DNA from: Exiguobacterium undae DSM 14481
Lineage (GTDB): Bacteria > Bacillota > Bacilli > Exiguobacteriales > Exiguobacteriaceae
NCBI RefSeq assembly: GCF_000620805.1
Contig: NZ_KK211187.1
Span: 1,397,957-1,461,956, forward strand
DNA: 64,000 bases
Direction: 5' to 3'
The translations under genes and the position numbers were made by a program. The notes under the pieces are model-generated. The model was given only the letters and a program-made list of their open reading frames with translations, had not been told where the DNA came from and searched no databases. Within the stretch, counting starts at the first letter, position 1. Each line of letters opens with the position of its first letter. Below, piece by piece: positions 26,321 to 35,600 of the stretch.

Positions 26321-27199
26321 ATGAATTCATTAAACATTTCGATTGGCAACGAGATCAAGCGGATCCGGCAAGAGCGGAATTGGACACAATCTGAATTATG
26401 CCGGGGAATCTGTAGTCAGGCAGAAATCAGTAAGATTGAAAATGGACGAAATTCACCGACAGTGGATTTGTTGCAGCAAATTGCTGAACGGTTACATATT
26501 CCGGTCTCAGCTTTTTTTATCAATGAAAAGCAAAAAATTAATTTTCAAACGATTGATCAAGATTTAATCCAATTGATGCGCCTAAATCAATATCCTGAAA
26601 TGCTCCAGCGAATTGATCAATATTTGATGGAGGCTGTGGATAATAATGTTATTATTTTATTGCGTTACCATAAACTGATTGTTAAAGAAACAACAAAGAT
26701 AATAGATTATCGAACATGTATTACACAATTGCTTAATATGACAGCAGATGAAAATATGATTGAAGAATCATTTTTGATGTACTTAAGAATTCAAATGTCG
26801 ATCGCAATTTTATACACGAATAATGGTGAATACCGTCATGCGGATGCAATCTATTTGTCGTTACTAAAGGACGAATATCAGACCGTTGAGTATAAAAAAA
26901 TAAAATTTAAAATTGTATACAATTACATTCGAAATCTGATTAAACAAAAGGATTTTACAGAGATTTTAAAAGAAACCGAGATTGCGATTAATGAAAGTAA
27001 CCATTTAAGAGATTTAAGTTATCTAGGGCACTTTTATTATCAGCGGGGATACGCTCTGGAACAGTTAGAAAGTCCCTTAAAATGGATTCAAGAATCCTAT
27101 ACACTTGCGTATGGAATTTTTCTGGCGACAGAAAACACTTCGTACGCGACTATATTAGAAGATCATTTAACAGATCTGATGTATTTTTCATTGAAATGA
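26321..27199 (+). CDS. XRE-family regulator with TPR-like C-terminus (RRNPP/PlcR-like), copy 1
   Basis: A 292-residue protein. Residues about 8-66 form an XRE helix-turn-helix (IGNEIKRIRQERNWTQSELC...CSQAEISKIENGRNSP); the rest is all helical with tetratricopeptide-like pairs (GEYRHADAIYLSLL, LSYLGHFYYQRGYALEQL). This is the layout of PlcR/Rgg/NprR-type regulators, which bind a short secreted peptide. The ATG 26321 follows AAGGAG. The DNA is clearly more AT-rich than its neighbours and lies next to tRNA-Thr, suggesting acquisition by transfer. A close paralogue follows after 52 bases. I see no peptide-precursor gene beside it. Confidence 0.8.
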   Translation: MNSLNISIGNEIKRIRQERNWTQSELCRGICSQAEISKIENGRNSPTVDLLQQIAERLHIPVSAFFINEKQKINFQTIDQDLIQLMRLNQYPEMLQRIDQYLMEAVDNNVIILLRYHKLIVKETTKIIDYRTCITQLLNMTADENMIEESFLMYLRIQMSIAILYTNNGEYRHADAIYLSLLKDEYQTVEYKKIKFKIVYNYIRNLIKQKDFTEILKETEIAINESNHLRDLSYLGHFYYQRGYALEQLESPLKWIQESYTLAYGIFLATENTSYATILEDHLTDLMYFSLK

Positions 27200-27251
27200 G
27201 TCCAGAAACTAGTTGTTTGACAGCAGTCAGAAAGCAGTAGAAAGGTAAATT

Positions 27252-28127
27252 ATGATGACATCATTGCCCCATATGATCGGAAACGAAATCAAACGGATCC
27301 GTAAGCAAAAAAAAATGACACAAAAAGAGTTATGCGATGGTATATGCAGTCAAGCAGAAATCAGTAAGATTGAGAATGGACGTAATTCGCCGACAATCGA
27401 CTTGTTGCAACAAATTGCCAAACGTTTGCGAGTGCCACTGTCTTTATTATTTCGGGACCAGCTTGAAAGTGACGCCTTTCGAGAGGCGGATAATCACTTA
27501 TCGAGTTTGTTTCGCGAGCAGAAGTATCTAGAAATGCGTCAAGAATTATCACAGTCTGATGCAACGCATCATAATGAGATTCTTTTGTTGAGAGCATACT
27601 TTACAATTCTGTTAGAGGTAAAGACGGACAAAATCGATTACCGTACGGCTTCAACATTACTCTCACGATTAACGGATCAGGAAGATATTTGGTATGAATC
27701 CCCTAAAATGTACATTCGAATTAAAATGGCAATTTCGAATTTATATGCTGAAAATGAACAGTATCATTTGGCGGAGAGAGTTTATGAGGAATTAGAACAA
27801 TTACCATATGATACGGAAGAATTAAAGAAACAACTGATAAAAATCTACTACAATCATTCACAGTTATTAACGTTCGAGAAAAAATATGAAGCCGGCTTAA
27901 AAATTACCGAAAAAGGGTTACGTTACAGTTTGTCACTTAATGATGCCTCTTTTATCGCTCATTTTTATTATCAACGTGGTTATTACCATGAGGTGATGCA
28001 AGGAGATACGTCAGCAACCCGGTCCGATTACACGATTTCATATGCACTTTTTCGGGCATTCCATCTCGAAACCTACGAAAAAATCGTTCTTAAAGGAAAA
28101 GAACGATTTCTCTTATTCTCATTTTAA
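27252..28127 (+). CDS. XRE-family regulator with TPR-like C-terminus (RRNPP/PlcR-like), copy 2
   Basis: A 291-residue paralogue of the preceding gene. The recognition region (GICSQAEISKIENGRNSP) is nearly identical in both protein and DNA, while the C-terminal sensor region has diverged but keeps the same landmarks (KTDKIDYRTA, FIAHFYYQRGYYHEV). So both may bind one DNA site but respond to different ligands (inference). The ATG 27252 follows AAAGG; ATG 27255 is an alternative. The gene is AT-rich. Its 3' end overlaps the convergent azoreductase gene by four bases, and no terminator separates them. Confidence 0.8.
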   Translation: MMTSLPHMIGNEIKRIRKQKKMTQKELCDGICSQAEISKIENGRNSPTIDLLQQIAKRLRVPLSLLFRDQLESDAFREADNHLSSLFREQKYLEMRQELSQSDATHHNEILLLRAYFTILLEVKTDKIDYRTASTLLSRLTDQEDIWYESPKMYIRIKMAISNLYAENEQYHLAERVYEELEQLPYDTEELKKQLIKIYYNHSQLLTFEKKYEAGLKITEKGLRYSLSLNDASFIAHFYYQRGYYHEVMQGDTSATRSDYTISYALFRAFHLETYEKIVLKGKERFLLFSF

Positions 28128-28753
28128 AATCGTTGCCCGGCCTTCTCGCAAGCAGAGAGGGCATTTTTTATGAGTTCATCGGCCCGGTCCGGATATTGTT
28201 GATGACCTTCAAGAATTACTGATTCGACATCTTCGATTCCAAAAAAGCGAAGGATGTCAATCATGTAGCGGACGGCGTGATCCGAGCTGACTTTGTCAGG
28301 TGTCGAGTAATCACCGCCACGTGAATGGAGCAACAAGACATGTTTCCCCGTTACGAGTCCAACAGAACCTTCAGACGTATAACGGAATGTCTGACCGGCC
28401 TGTGCCAAGTAATCCATATAATTATGGAGCGGGGCAGGAACGGTCAAATTCCACATCGGGAAGGAAAAAACGATTTTATCCGAGTCGAGAAAACCGGTCA
28501 GGTACTCCTGTAACTTTTCAACCGGGACACTTTCTTCAGCGTCCAGAGATTCCCCCCAAAACAGTTTTGCCGCAGATGTGGCGAGTTTCAGATCAAAAAA
28601 AGGCAGGCGTTCTTCGAATAGATTTAAGACGACAATCTCATCTTCCGGGTGATGTGTCCGATAACTGGACAGAAACGTTTCGTTCATCTGTGAACTGATA
28701 CCTTTTGATTGATGGGTGCTGTCATTGGCTTCGATAAATAATAAACGGCTCAT
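28124..28753 (-). CDS. azoR: FMN-dependent NADH-azoreductase
   Basis: A 209-residue flavodoxin-fold quinone/azo reductase. The FMN-phosphate region is EANDSTHQSKGISSQMNETF (residues 8-27), the isoalloxazine motif SFPMWNLTVPAPLHNYMDY sits near 97-115, and LLHSRGGDYST near 142. Such enzymes reduce azo dyes in vitro and quinones in vivo, protecting against thiol and quinone stress. ATG 28753 follows GAAAGGAGCG. No regulator of the YodB type is adjacent. Confidence 0.9.
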   Translation of the reverse strand: MSRLLFIEANDSTHQSKGISSQMNETFLSSYRTHHPEDEIVVLNLFEERLPFFDLKLATSAAKLFWGESLDAEESVPVEKLQEYLTGFLDSDKIVFSFPMWNLTVPAPLHNYMDYLAQAGQTFRYTSEGSVGLVTGKHVLLLHSRGGDYSTPDKVSSDHAVRYMIDILRFFGIEDVESVILEGHQQYPDRADELIKNALSACEKAGQRF

Positions 28754-28907
28754 AGGATGGCGCTCCTTTCATTCTTTAGTATTGAATTACCCGAAAGAGA
28801 CACTCCTTAGACGTCACCCAAGCAACCAGTTTCGTGGAGGATTTAGGTTTTAATTCCAGCTGGATAAGGAAAAAGAGAGGAGGAAGAAACGGAAAAGAGG
28901 GGATGAT

Positions 28908-30743
28908 ATGAAGGCGCACGATCGACCTTCATCAGCAAATCTTCACTATCATCGCGAAGTGAAGGCAAATTACCGACTATTCGGAATGATCATCTTTGTA
29001 TTGACCAGTTGCGGTTCCGCTTTATACGTCTTCTCTAGTGCTTTAAGCCGATCGGGGCTTGAATGGTCTGATGGTTGGCGGGCGGGTTTAATTTTCATTG
29101 TCGGATTGGTTCAGCTCCTGATTGGAAAAAGTAATCTGTCAGACCAGTTGAAACCACACGTCATGTCGAGTGTGTTCTTGTTGATTCCCTTCATCAATTA
29201 TCCTTACATCGAAAGTGGAGCACAAACAGTCTGGGCGGCATCGTTGTTATTTTTATTGACGTCACTCGTCGTCATCAACCGGACGATGTTGCTGTATGCG
29301 ACCGGCATCAGTATTTTATCCTTGCTGTATATCTGGCTCGAGGCACCATCTGGAACGTCTGTATTTACGGCGACGGATCACATCGCCCGCATCGGCTTGA
29401 TTTTGATTGCGACATTAATCAGTTTATTGATTCACACACAATACGTGACACGACTCGAACGGAATATCGATTATTTGACACGCTTGAAGGAACAAGCCTT
29501 TTTTGATCCGGTCACGGAACTTGCGAACCGCTCTTTTTTTGTGATTGAAACGGAAAAAAGGGCAACGTCAGGAGACCTGATTTGTTTGATTGATCTCGAC
29601 GATTTCAAAACGGTGAATGATGCATTTGGTTACCGAACAGGGGATCGTGCCCTTCATGTCATCGGGAGTCGATTGATGACGCGGTTTTCGGATTGTATTG
29701 TGGCGAAAGCGAGCGGCAGTGCATTTCTATTGCATGCAGACGCACATCATTCGGCACAAGGGTTATGCGATGAGATTTTATCCAGTATCTCGGAGCGCGT
29801 CCAAATCGACTTTAAACAAATCAATTTAACCGCCAGTATCGGTGTATCCTTTGTGAACGGGGAATCGATTGATCATGTGATCAACGATGCGGAAATCGCA
29901 TTGTTTACCGCTAAATCCAATCGAAAAAATACATTTGCCATTACGGATCAAGCGACCCAAAACGAACGGAAACGGGCGATGCAATTGACGCGTGACTTAT
30001 ATGATGCGGAACTCGATCGAGACTTTTTTGTGTTATTTCAGCCGCAGGTCGGAGCGAGCAGTCATCGGATTACGGGAGCGGAGGCGCTCGTCCGCTGGAA
30101 TCATCCGAAATATGGTCTCATTTCGCCGCTCGAATTCATTCCGCTCGCAGAACGGACACGATTCATTGAAACACTTGGCGGGTGGGTGATGCGTAAAGCC
30201 TGTTTACAAGGAAAACGTTGGCTTGAACACGGTCGAAAACCGATTACGATTGCCGTTAATGTATCGCCTTGGCAATTACGTCAGCCGGATTTTACGGAAA
30301 AGGTCCTTGAAATCTTAACGGATACGGGGTTTCCTCCTCAGTTGTTGGAAATTGAAATGACGGAACATATCTTCGTCGAGGGGACGATGCAGATCATCGA
30401 TACATTAAATGAATTACATCGACACGGCATCCGGATTGCCCTGGACGATTTCGGAACCGGGTTCTCATCGATGCAGACACTCGTCAAACTGCCGTTTGAT
30501 CAATTGAAAATTCCGAAAGAAATTGTTCAAGAAGCCATCGATTCAGAAGAAAAACGCGCCATCGTCGAAATGATTATCCAACTGGGAAAACGTCTGGATA
30601 TGACGATTGTTGCAGAAGGCGTCGAAATGACAGCGGAAGCGGAGTTGTTGCAACAGCTAGGGTGCCACACGCTTCAAGGCTATTTGTTTCACAAACCATT
30701 GGAGGCATTATATATCGAACCGTTACTTGATCGACATGCTTAA
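28908..30743 (+). CDS. Membrane GGDEF-EAL protein, probable c-di-GMP phosphodiesterase
   Basis: A 611-residue protein with about six N-terminal membrane helices (20-185), a GGDEF domain (about 195-340) and an EAL domain (about 350-600). The cyclase motif is replaced by ASGSAF, so cyclase activity is unlikely. The EAL domain keeps EALVRWNHP (about 392), VNVSPWQLR, EIEMTEHIF, the LDDFGTGFSS loop and VAEGVE; one usual aspartate, in LKID, is changed (LKIPKE). Hydrolysis of c-di-GMP is therefore likely but needs a test. ATG 28908 follows GAGGGGATG. It is a single gene with a terminator. Confidence 0.87.
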   Translation: MKAHDRPSSANLHYHREVKANYRLFGMIIFVLTSCGSALYVFSSALSRSGLEWSDGWRAGLIFIVGLVQLLIGKSNLSDQLKPHVMSSVFLLIPFINYPYIESGAQTVWAASLLFLLTSLVVINRTMLLYATGISILSLLYIWLEAPSGTSVFTATDHIARIGLILIATLISLLIHTQYVTRLERNIDYLTRLKEQAFFDPVTELANRSFFVIETEKRATSGDLICLIDLDDFKTVNDAFGYRTGDRALHVIGSRLMTRFSDCIVAKASGSAFLLHADAHHSAQGLCDEILSSISERVQIDFKQINLTASIGVSFVNGESIDHVINDAEIALFTAKSNRKNTFAITDQATQNERKRAMQLTRDLYDAELDRDFFVLFQPQVGASSHRITGAEALVRWNHPKYGLISPLEFIPLAERTRFIETLGGWVMRKACLQGKRWLEHGRKPITIAVNVSPWQLRQPDFTEKVLEILTDTGFPPQLLEIEMTEHIFVEGTMQIIDTLNELHRHGIRIALDDFGTGFSSMQTLVKLPFDQLKIPKEIVQEAIDSEEKRAIVEMIIQLGKRLDMTIVAEGVEMTAEAELLQQLGCHTLQGYLFHKPLEALYIEPLLDRHA

Positions 30744-30746
30744 AAG

Positions 30747-30808
30747 AAAAAGCTCAACTGGTTTCTTGAACGCTTCGTGACGTTCATGAAAAACAGTTGA
30801 GCTTTTTG
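30747..30808. terminator. Bidirectional terminator, long hairpin
   Basis: AAAAAGCTCAACTG / CAGTTGAGCTTTTT outer arms, with an inner GAACG-CGTTC stem. It serves the GGDEF-EAL gene and the convergent permease gene. Confidence 0.9.
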
Positions 30809-30809
30809 G

Positions 30810-31496
30810 TTACAGGTAACGTGCGAAACGACGTTCCAGCACTTCTTGTCCGGCAGCGATGACGGCACAAATGCCCCAGTAAATGAATGCAATGACAAAA
30901 TAAACGGTCATATAATCAAATTCACGTCCACCGACGATTTTGGCACGTTGGAAAATCTCAGGAACCGTAATCATGGCAGCCAGAGAAGAGGCTTTAACCA
31001 AATCGAGCAAAACGTTTGATAACGGCGGGATGGCCAGTCGGACGGCTTGCGGTAAAATGATTCCCACAAACACCCGGTAACGTGAGAGCCCCAATGATTG
31101 AGCGGCCTCCCGTTGACCACGATCGACCGACAAGAGCGAGGAGCGGATGATTTCTGCCATATAAGCGGCACTGTTTAAGCTGAACCCGGCAACGGCAGCC
31201 GTGAGGGCGTCCAGTTGGATGTTGATGACCGGCAGTCCAAAATAAAGCATGAAGAGTAAGACCAAGATCGGTACGCCCCGCATGAATGAAATGTAGAGCG
31301 TGGCAACGATACGCAACACCCGGGACGTTGATAGCCGGGCCAAAGCAAGCAATAAGCCAAGCCCGAGACCAATCGCCATGCTAAGCAGTGAAATCCAGAG
31401 CGTGTGACCAAGTCCCCCCAAGATGTAAGGGAAGGCATCAACCGCTAATTCGGGATTAAAGACGGATCGCCATTCAATCGTATCGAAACTAATCAA
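30810..31496 (-). CDS. Polar amino acid ABC transporter permease
   Basis: A 228-residue HisM/TcyB-type permease with about five membrane segments. The EAA loop is REAAQSLGLSRYRVFVGIILPQA (near 132-154). It works with the binding lipoprotein encoded just upstream, overlapping by ATGA (31493-31496). No ATPase gene accompanies the pair; Bacillus YckA-YckB also lack one. They must borrow an ATPase, possibly the GlnQ-like protein at 52824. The likely substrate class is cystine or another polar amino acid. Confidence 0.87.
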   Translation of the reverse strand: MISFDTIEWRSVFNPELAVDAFPYILGGLGHTLWISLLSMAIGLGLGLLLALARLSTSRVLRIVATLYISFMRGVPILVLLFMLYFGLPVINIQLDALTAAVAGFSLNSAAYMAEIIRSSLLSVDRGQREAAQSLGLSRYRVFVGIILPQAVRLAIPPLSNVLLDLVKASSLAAMITVPEIFQRAKIVGGREFDYMTVYFVIAFIYWGICAVIAAGQEVLERRFARYL

Positions 31497-32335
31497 TTCA
31501 CATCGACGATTGTCGTTTTGACATCAGGCATTTTTGAAACGTCTTTGTCGGCATAAAAGGTTTTAGATAATTTAGCGAGTGTTCCGTCTTTTTTCATCTC
31601 ATCGATTTGCGCATTGATGTTTGATTGCAATTCTTTGTTGTCCAGATCCATGATGAGACCGACTTGGCTCGGATTGTAGGCAATATCAGGGTGAATCGTA
31701 ATATCAAAGTCCTTGAAGAAATCGATTGCGAGGCTTTGGAGATAATAATCATTTAAGATGACATCCGTCCGACCGTTTGAGACATCACGTAAATACTGGT
31801 CATTCGTTGCATTGTCATACGTGACTTCTTTTGCTCCGTATTGTTTTGCGATTTGCATATACGTCGTCGTGGCTTCACCGGCGGCTTTTTTGCCTTTCAA
31901 ATCCTCGAGTGATTGGATGCCGGAAAGGTCACTTTTACGAACGATGGCCGTGCCGTACGTATATTTGTACGGTTTAGAAAAGGCGAACTTTCCTTTTCGT
32001 TCTTCCGTGATGGTGATATCATTGGCGGCCAAATCAACTTGACCGGTATTCACACTTGTCAACATCCCGTCAAACGACATTTCCTTGAATTCGACCTTCA
32101 AATCTAGTCGTTTAGCGACTTCCTTCACGACCTCGACATCAAAGCCGGTCAATTTATTGTTTTTTTCTTCATGAAATGAAGTCGGATATAAAGTACCGGC
32201 CGTCGCGACCGTTAATGTTCCGTCTTTTTGAATTTTATCGTATGCGGTCAGCTGTTTTTCCTCTTGACCACACGCACCGAGGAACAGGGTGGTTCCTGCA
32301 ATCAAGAGCCCCGTCCATTTTACAGAGTTTTTCAT
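31493..32335 (-). CDS. Amino acid-binding lipoprotein of an ABC transporter
   Basis: A 280-residue family-3 solute-binding protein with a lipoprotein signal: positively charged start, hydrophobic stretch and lipobox LGAC with C22. The mature part has DGTLTVATAGTLYPTSFHE, GFDVEVVKEVAKRL and DLAANDITITEERKGKFAFSKPY, as in cystine/glutamine-binding proteins. It delivers a polar amino acid to the coupled permease. The start ATG 32335 follows AAAGGAGAAA. A promoter with TTGCGC and TATTTT (minus strand, 32415-32386) is possible but weak. Confidence 0.88.
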   Translation of the reverse strand: MKNSVKWTGLLIAGTTLFLGACGQEEKQLTAYDKIQKDGTLTVATAGTLYPTSFHEEKNNKLTGFDVEVVKEVAKRLDLKVEFKEMSFDGMLTSVNTGQVDLAANDITITEERKGKFAFSKPYKYTYGTAIVRKSDLSGIQSLEDLKGKKAAGEATTTYMQIAKQYGAKEVTYDNATNDQYLRDVSNGRTDVILNDYYLQSLAIDFFKDFDITIHPDIAYNPSQVGLIMDLDNKELQSNINAQIDEMKKDGTLAKLSKTFYADKDVSKMPDVKTTIVDVN

Positions 32336-32631
32336 CGTCTAATTTCTCCTTTTCCTACAAGCAGAGGTAAGTTACTTTCTATTTAAAAATACCATGGAAG
32401 AATCGATTGGCGCAAAAAAGAATACCGACTGAAAATTATTTTTTGTTAAAAAGAAATATAAGGAAATTATTCATCTATATGTAAGCGTTATCATAATTGA
32501 TATCACGACCATCAACGTCTTTTTGAGAGATGGATTCAAAAATATACATGGTAGCGAATAAACATAAAAGGGTGTAAAGTATATTTTAACTGAATATACA
32601 GAAAATTTAGAATGGGTAGGAGCGTGGTAAT
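32336..32631. other. Divergent intergenic region between the amino acid transporter pair and gltA
   Basis: About 296 AT-rich bases. It holds one perfect cre match (32480-32493), several TATA-rich stretches near 32540-32600 that may include the gltA promoter, and the weak minus-strand promoter noted for the lipoprotein gene. I see no ORF, T-box or S-box. Confidence 0.6.
32480..32493 (+). promoter_or_regulatory. cre site (CcpA) upstream of gltA
   Basis: TGTAAGCGTTATCA matches TGWAANCGNTNWCA at all 14 positions, 139 bases before the gltA start. It is in the position of either an activator or a repressor site, depending on the unmapped promoter. Confidence 0.65.
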
Positions 32632-35600
32632 ATGTCATTTCATCAAATGCCGCAACGGCAAGGGCTTTATGATCCGAATCAGGAACACGATGCGTGTGGA
32701 ATCGGTGTTTATGCTCATCGGACGGGACGAGCGAGTCATGAAATCGTTCAAAATGCCTTAAACATGTTGTGTCAGATGGAACATCGGGGCGGTCAAGGGA
32801 GCGATGCGAAAACAGGAGACGGAGCAGGCATCCTGACGCAACTGCCGGATCGTTTATTCCGTCAAGCTCTTCGGAATGTCAGCCTGCCACCTAGCGGAGA
32901 CTATGGAGTCATGATGATGTTTCTTCCCCGGGAAGATCGTTTACGTCAGCGGCTGGAACGCGCTTTGGAATCGATTATTTTATCAGAAGGGCAACGGTTG
33001 ATCGAATGGAGAACCGTTCCTGTCTCGAATACAGTCATCGGTGAAAAAGCCCGTCAGACAGAACCCGTCATTCGTCAATGCTTTATTGAAGCTAAAAAGG
33101 TGGAAGGGCTCGCGTTTGAACGCACGCTGTTTTTGATCCGCCGGTTGTTCGAACGGGAAGCGGAACGACTTGGGATTGAACAGTACGTGCTGAGCAGCTC
33201 GAGTGAAACGATTGTCTATAAAGGGCTAGTGACAACGGATCAACTCGGCTTGTATTTTGATGATTTACAGGATGAGCGGTATCAATCTGGTTTTGCCATC
33301 GTCCACTCCAGATTCAGCACAAATACATTCCCGAGTTGGAAACGGGCCCATCCAAACCGCTATTTGATTCACAACGGAGAAATCAACACGTTGCAAGGGA
33401 ATATCCGGGCGATGCGGAGCCGGGAAAACAGCTTGGCAAAAACGACGTATGGACGCCGAGCCCAGGATGTATTGCCGATTCTTGATGAATCGGGCAGTGA
33501 TTCGTCGATGCTTGATAATGCGTTTGAGTTTTTATACTTGTCGGGACTGACGCTGGCTGAAACAGCGTTGATGCTGGTACCTGAACCATTTGAGCATGCA
33601 GAGGTCCGACCGGCAAAACGCGCGTATTACGAATACCACAGTACGATGATGGAGCCTTGGGATGGTCCCTCGGCTATTGTATTCACGAACGGAAAACAAA
33701 TTGGGGCGACACTTGACCGAAATGGATTGCGGCCGGCACGGTACATGATGATGCGGGACGGACATTTCATGTTGTCTTCTGAATCAGGTGTCCTCCCGAT
33801 CCCGGAACATGACATCCTGTTCAAGAAACGACTTGTTCCGGGTGAGTTGCTGTTGCTTGATTTTGCTTCCGGTCAATTGATGTCCGACGAAGAAGTCAAA
33901 CGGGAACTCGCCATGCGTCATCCGTATGCGGAATGGTTGGCGGAAGAGTTGGTGACGTTGCCGGCAGATGTTCCTAAAGAGGATGTCGTGAACCTCGGGA
34001 CATTACAGCGTTTGTTCGGCTATACCCGAGAAGATATCGATCAGTATTTGATTCCTTTAGTCGAGGAGAAAAAAGATCCGCTCGGAGCGATGGGGACGGA
34101 TATCCCCTTAGCCGTCTTAAGTGAACGTCCGCAATCGTTGTTCCGGTATTTTAAACAGTTGTTTGCGCAAGTAACAAATCCGCCGATCGATGCGTTGCGC
34201 GAACAAATCGTCACCTCGACGATGACGTGGTTAGGTCAGCAGGGGGAACTGTTGACCCCGAACCGTCGGAATTGCCGCCGGATTCGACTCGCTTCCCCGA
34301 TCCTCATCCCGTCGGAAGGAGCGGCCTTAAAACAAACCAAGCTGGTTTCGAGAACACTGTCGACATTATTTGAAGGTTCGCTCGAAGAAGCACTGGAAAC
34401 GTTGCTGGAACAAGCAGTCCATGCCGTCCAGGGAGGCTGTGAACTGCTGATTCTCTCCGACCGGAACGTGCGGCCGGGGGCAGTACCGATGCCGATGCTT
34501 CTTGTGACAAGTGCCGTCCATCATCACTTGATCCGGGAAGGCTTACGGACAAAGGTCAGTTTGATCATCGAAGGCGGAGAAGTCCGTGAAGTCCATCATT
34601 TTGCAGCGTTGATCGGATACGGGGCGGATGCCGTTCACCCATATCTGGTCTATGCGACCTTACAGGATGCCGTGCCGGAAACAATGACGGATTACGAAGA
34701 ACGCTACCGCGCTGCCGTGACGGAAGGCGTCGTTAAGGTCATGTCCAAGATGGGGATTTCGACGGTCTTCAGTTACCGCGGTGCCCAAATCTTTGAAGCA
34801 ATCGGCATTTCCGAGCAAGTCATTGATCGCTACTTCACGGGAACGGTCTCACAATTGGGTGGTCTTTCGCTTGCCTTGATTGAAGAAGAAGCGGTCCGCC
34901 AACATGAAGAAGGCATCAAACGGACACACCTCGAGTCGGGCAGTGTATTCCGCTACCGGCATGACGGGGAGCATCATGCCTTCAATCCGGCGACGATTCA
35001 TCTGTTGCAACATGCTTGCCGGACTGGACGATATGAGTTGTTTAAAACCTATTCGGCCCGGATTCAAGCAGAGCCGGCAACGTTTTTACGTCATTTGATG
35101 ACCTTTCAGGAGACAACGCCGATTCCGCTGGAAGAAGTCGAACCGGTCAGTGAAATCGTGAAGTACTTTAAGACAGGAGCCATGTCTTACGGTTCTTTAT
35201 CAAAAGAAGCCCACGAGACGTTGGCGATCGCCATGAACCGTTTGGGCGGGAAAAGCAACAGCGGTGAAGGCGGCGAGGAGGAAGAACGTTATCAGTTGGA
35301 TGAAAACGGGGATTCACGAATGAGCCGTATCAAACAGATTGCGTCCGGACGATTTGGTGTGACCAGTCATTACCTCGTTCATGCCGATGAACTGCAAATC
35401 AAGGTGGCCCAAGGTGCAAAACCGGGCGAAGGCGGACAGTTACCGGGTGAAAAAGTTTACCCGTGGATTGCCCGTGTCCGAGCATCGACACCGGGTGTAG
35501 GGTTGATTTCACCACCGCCGCACCATGATATATATTCAATCGAGGATCTGGCACAACTGATCCATGATTTAAAACGAGCCAATGATGAGGCGCGGATCAG

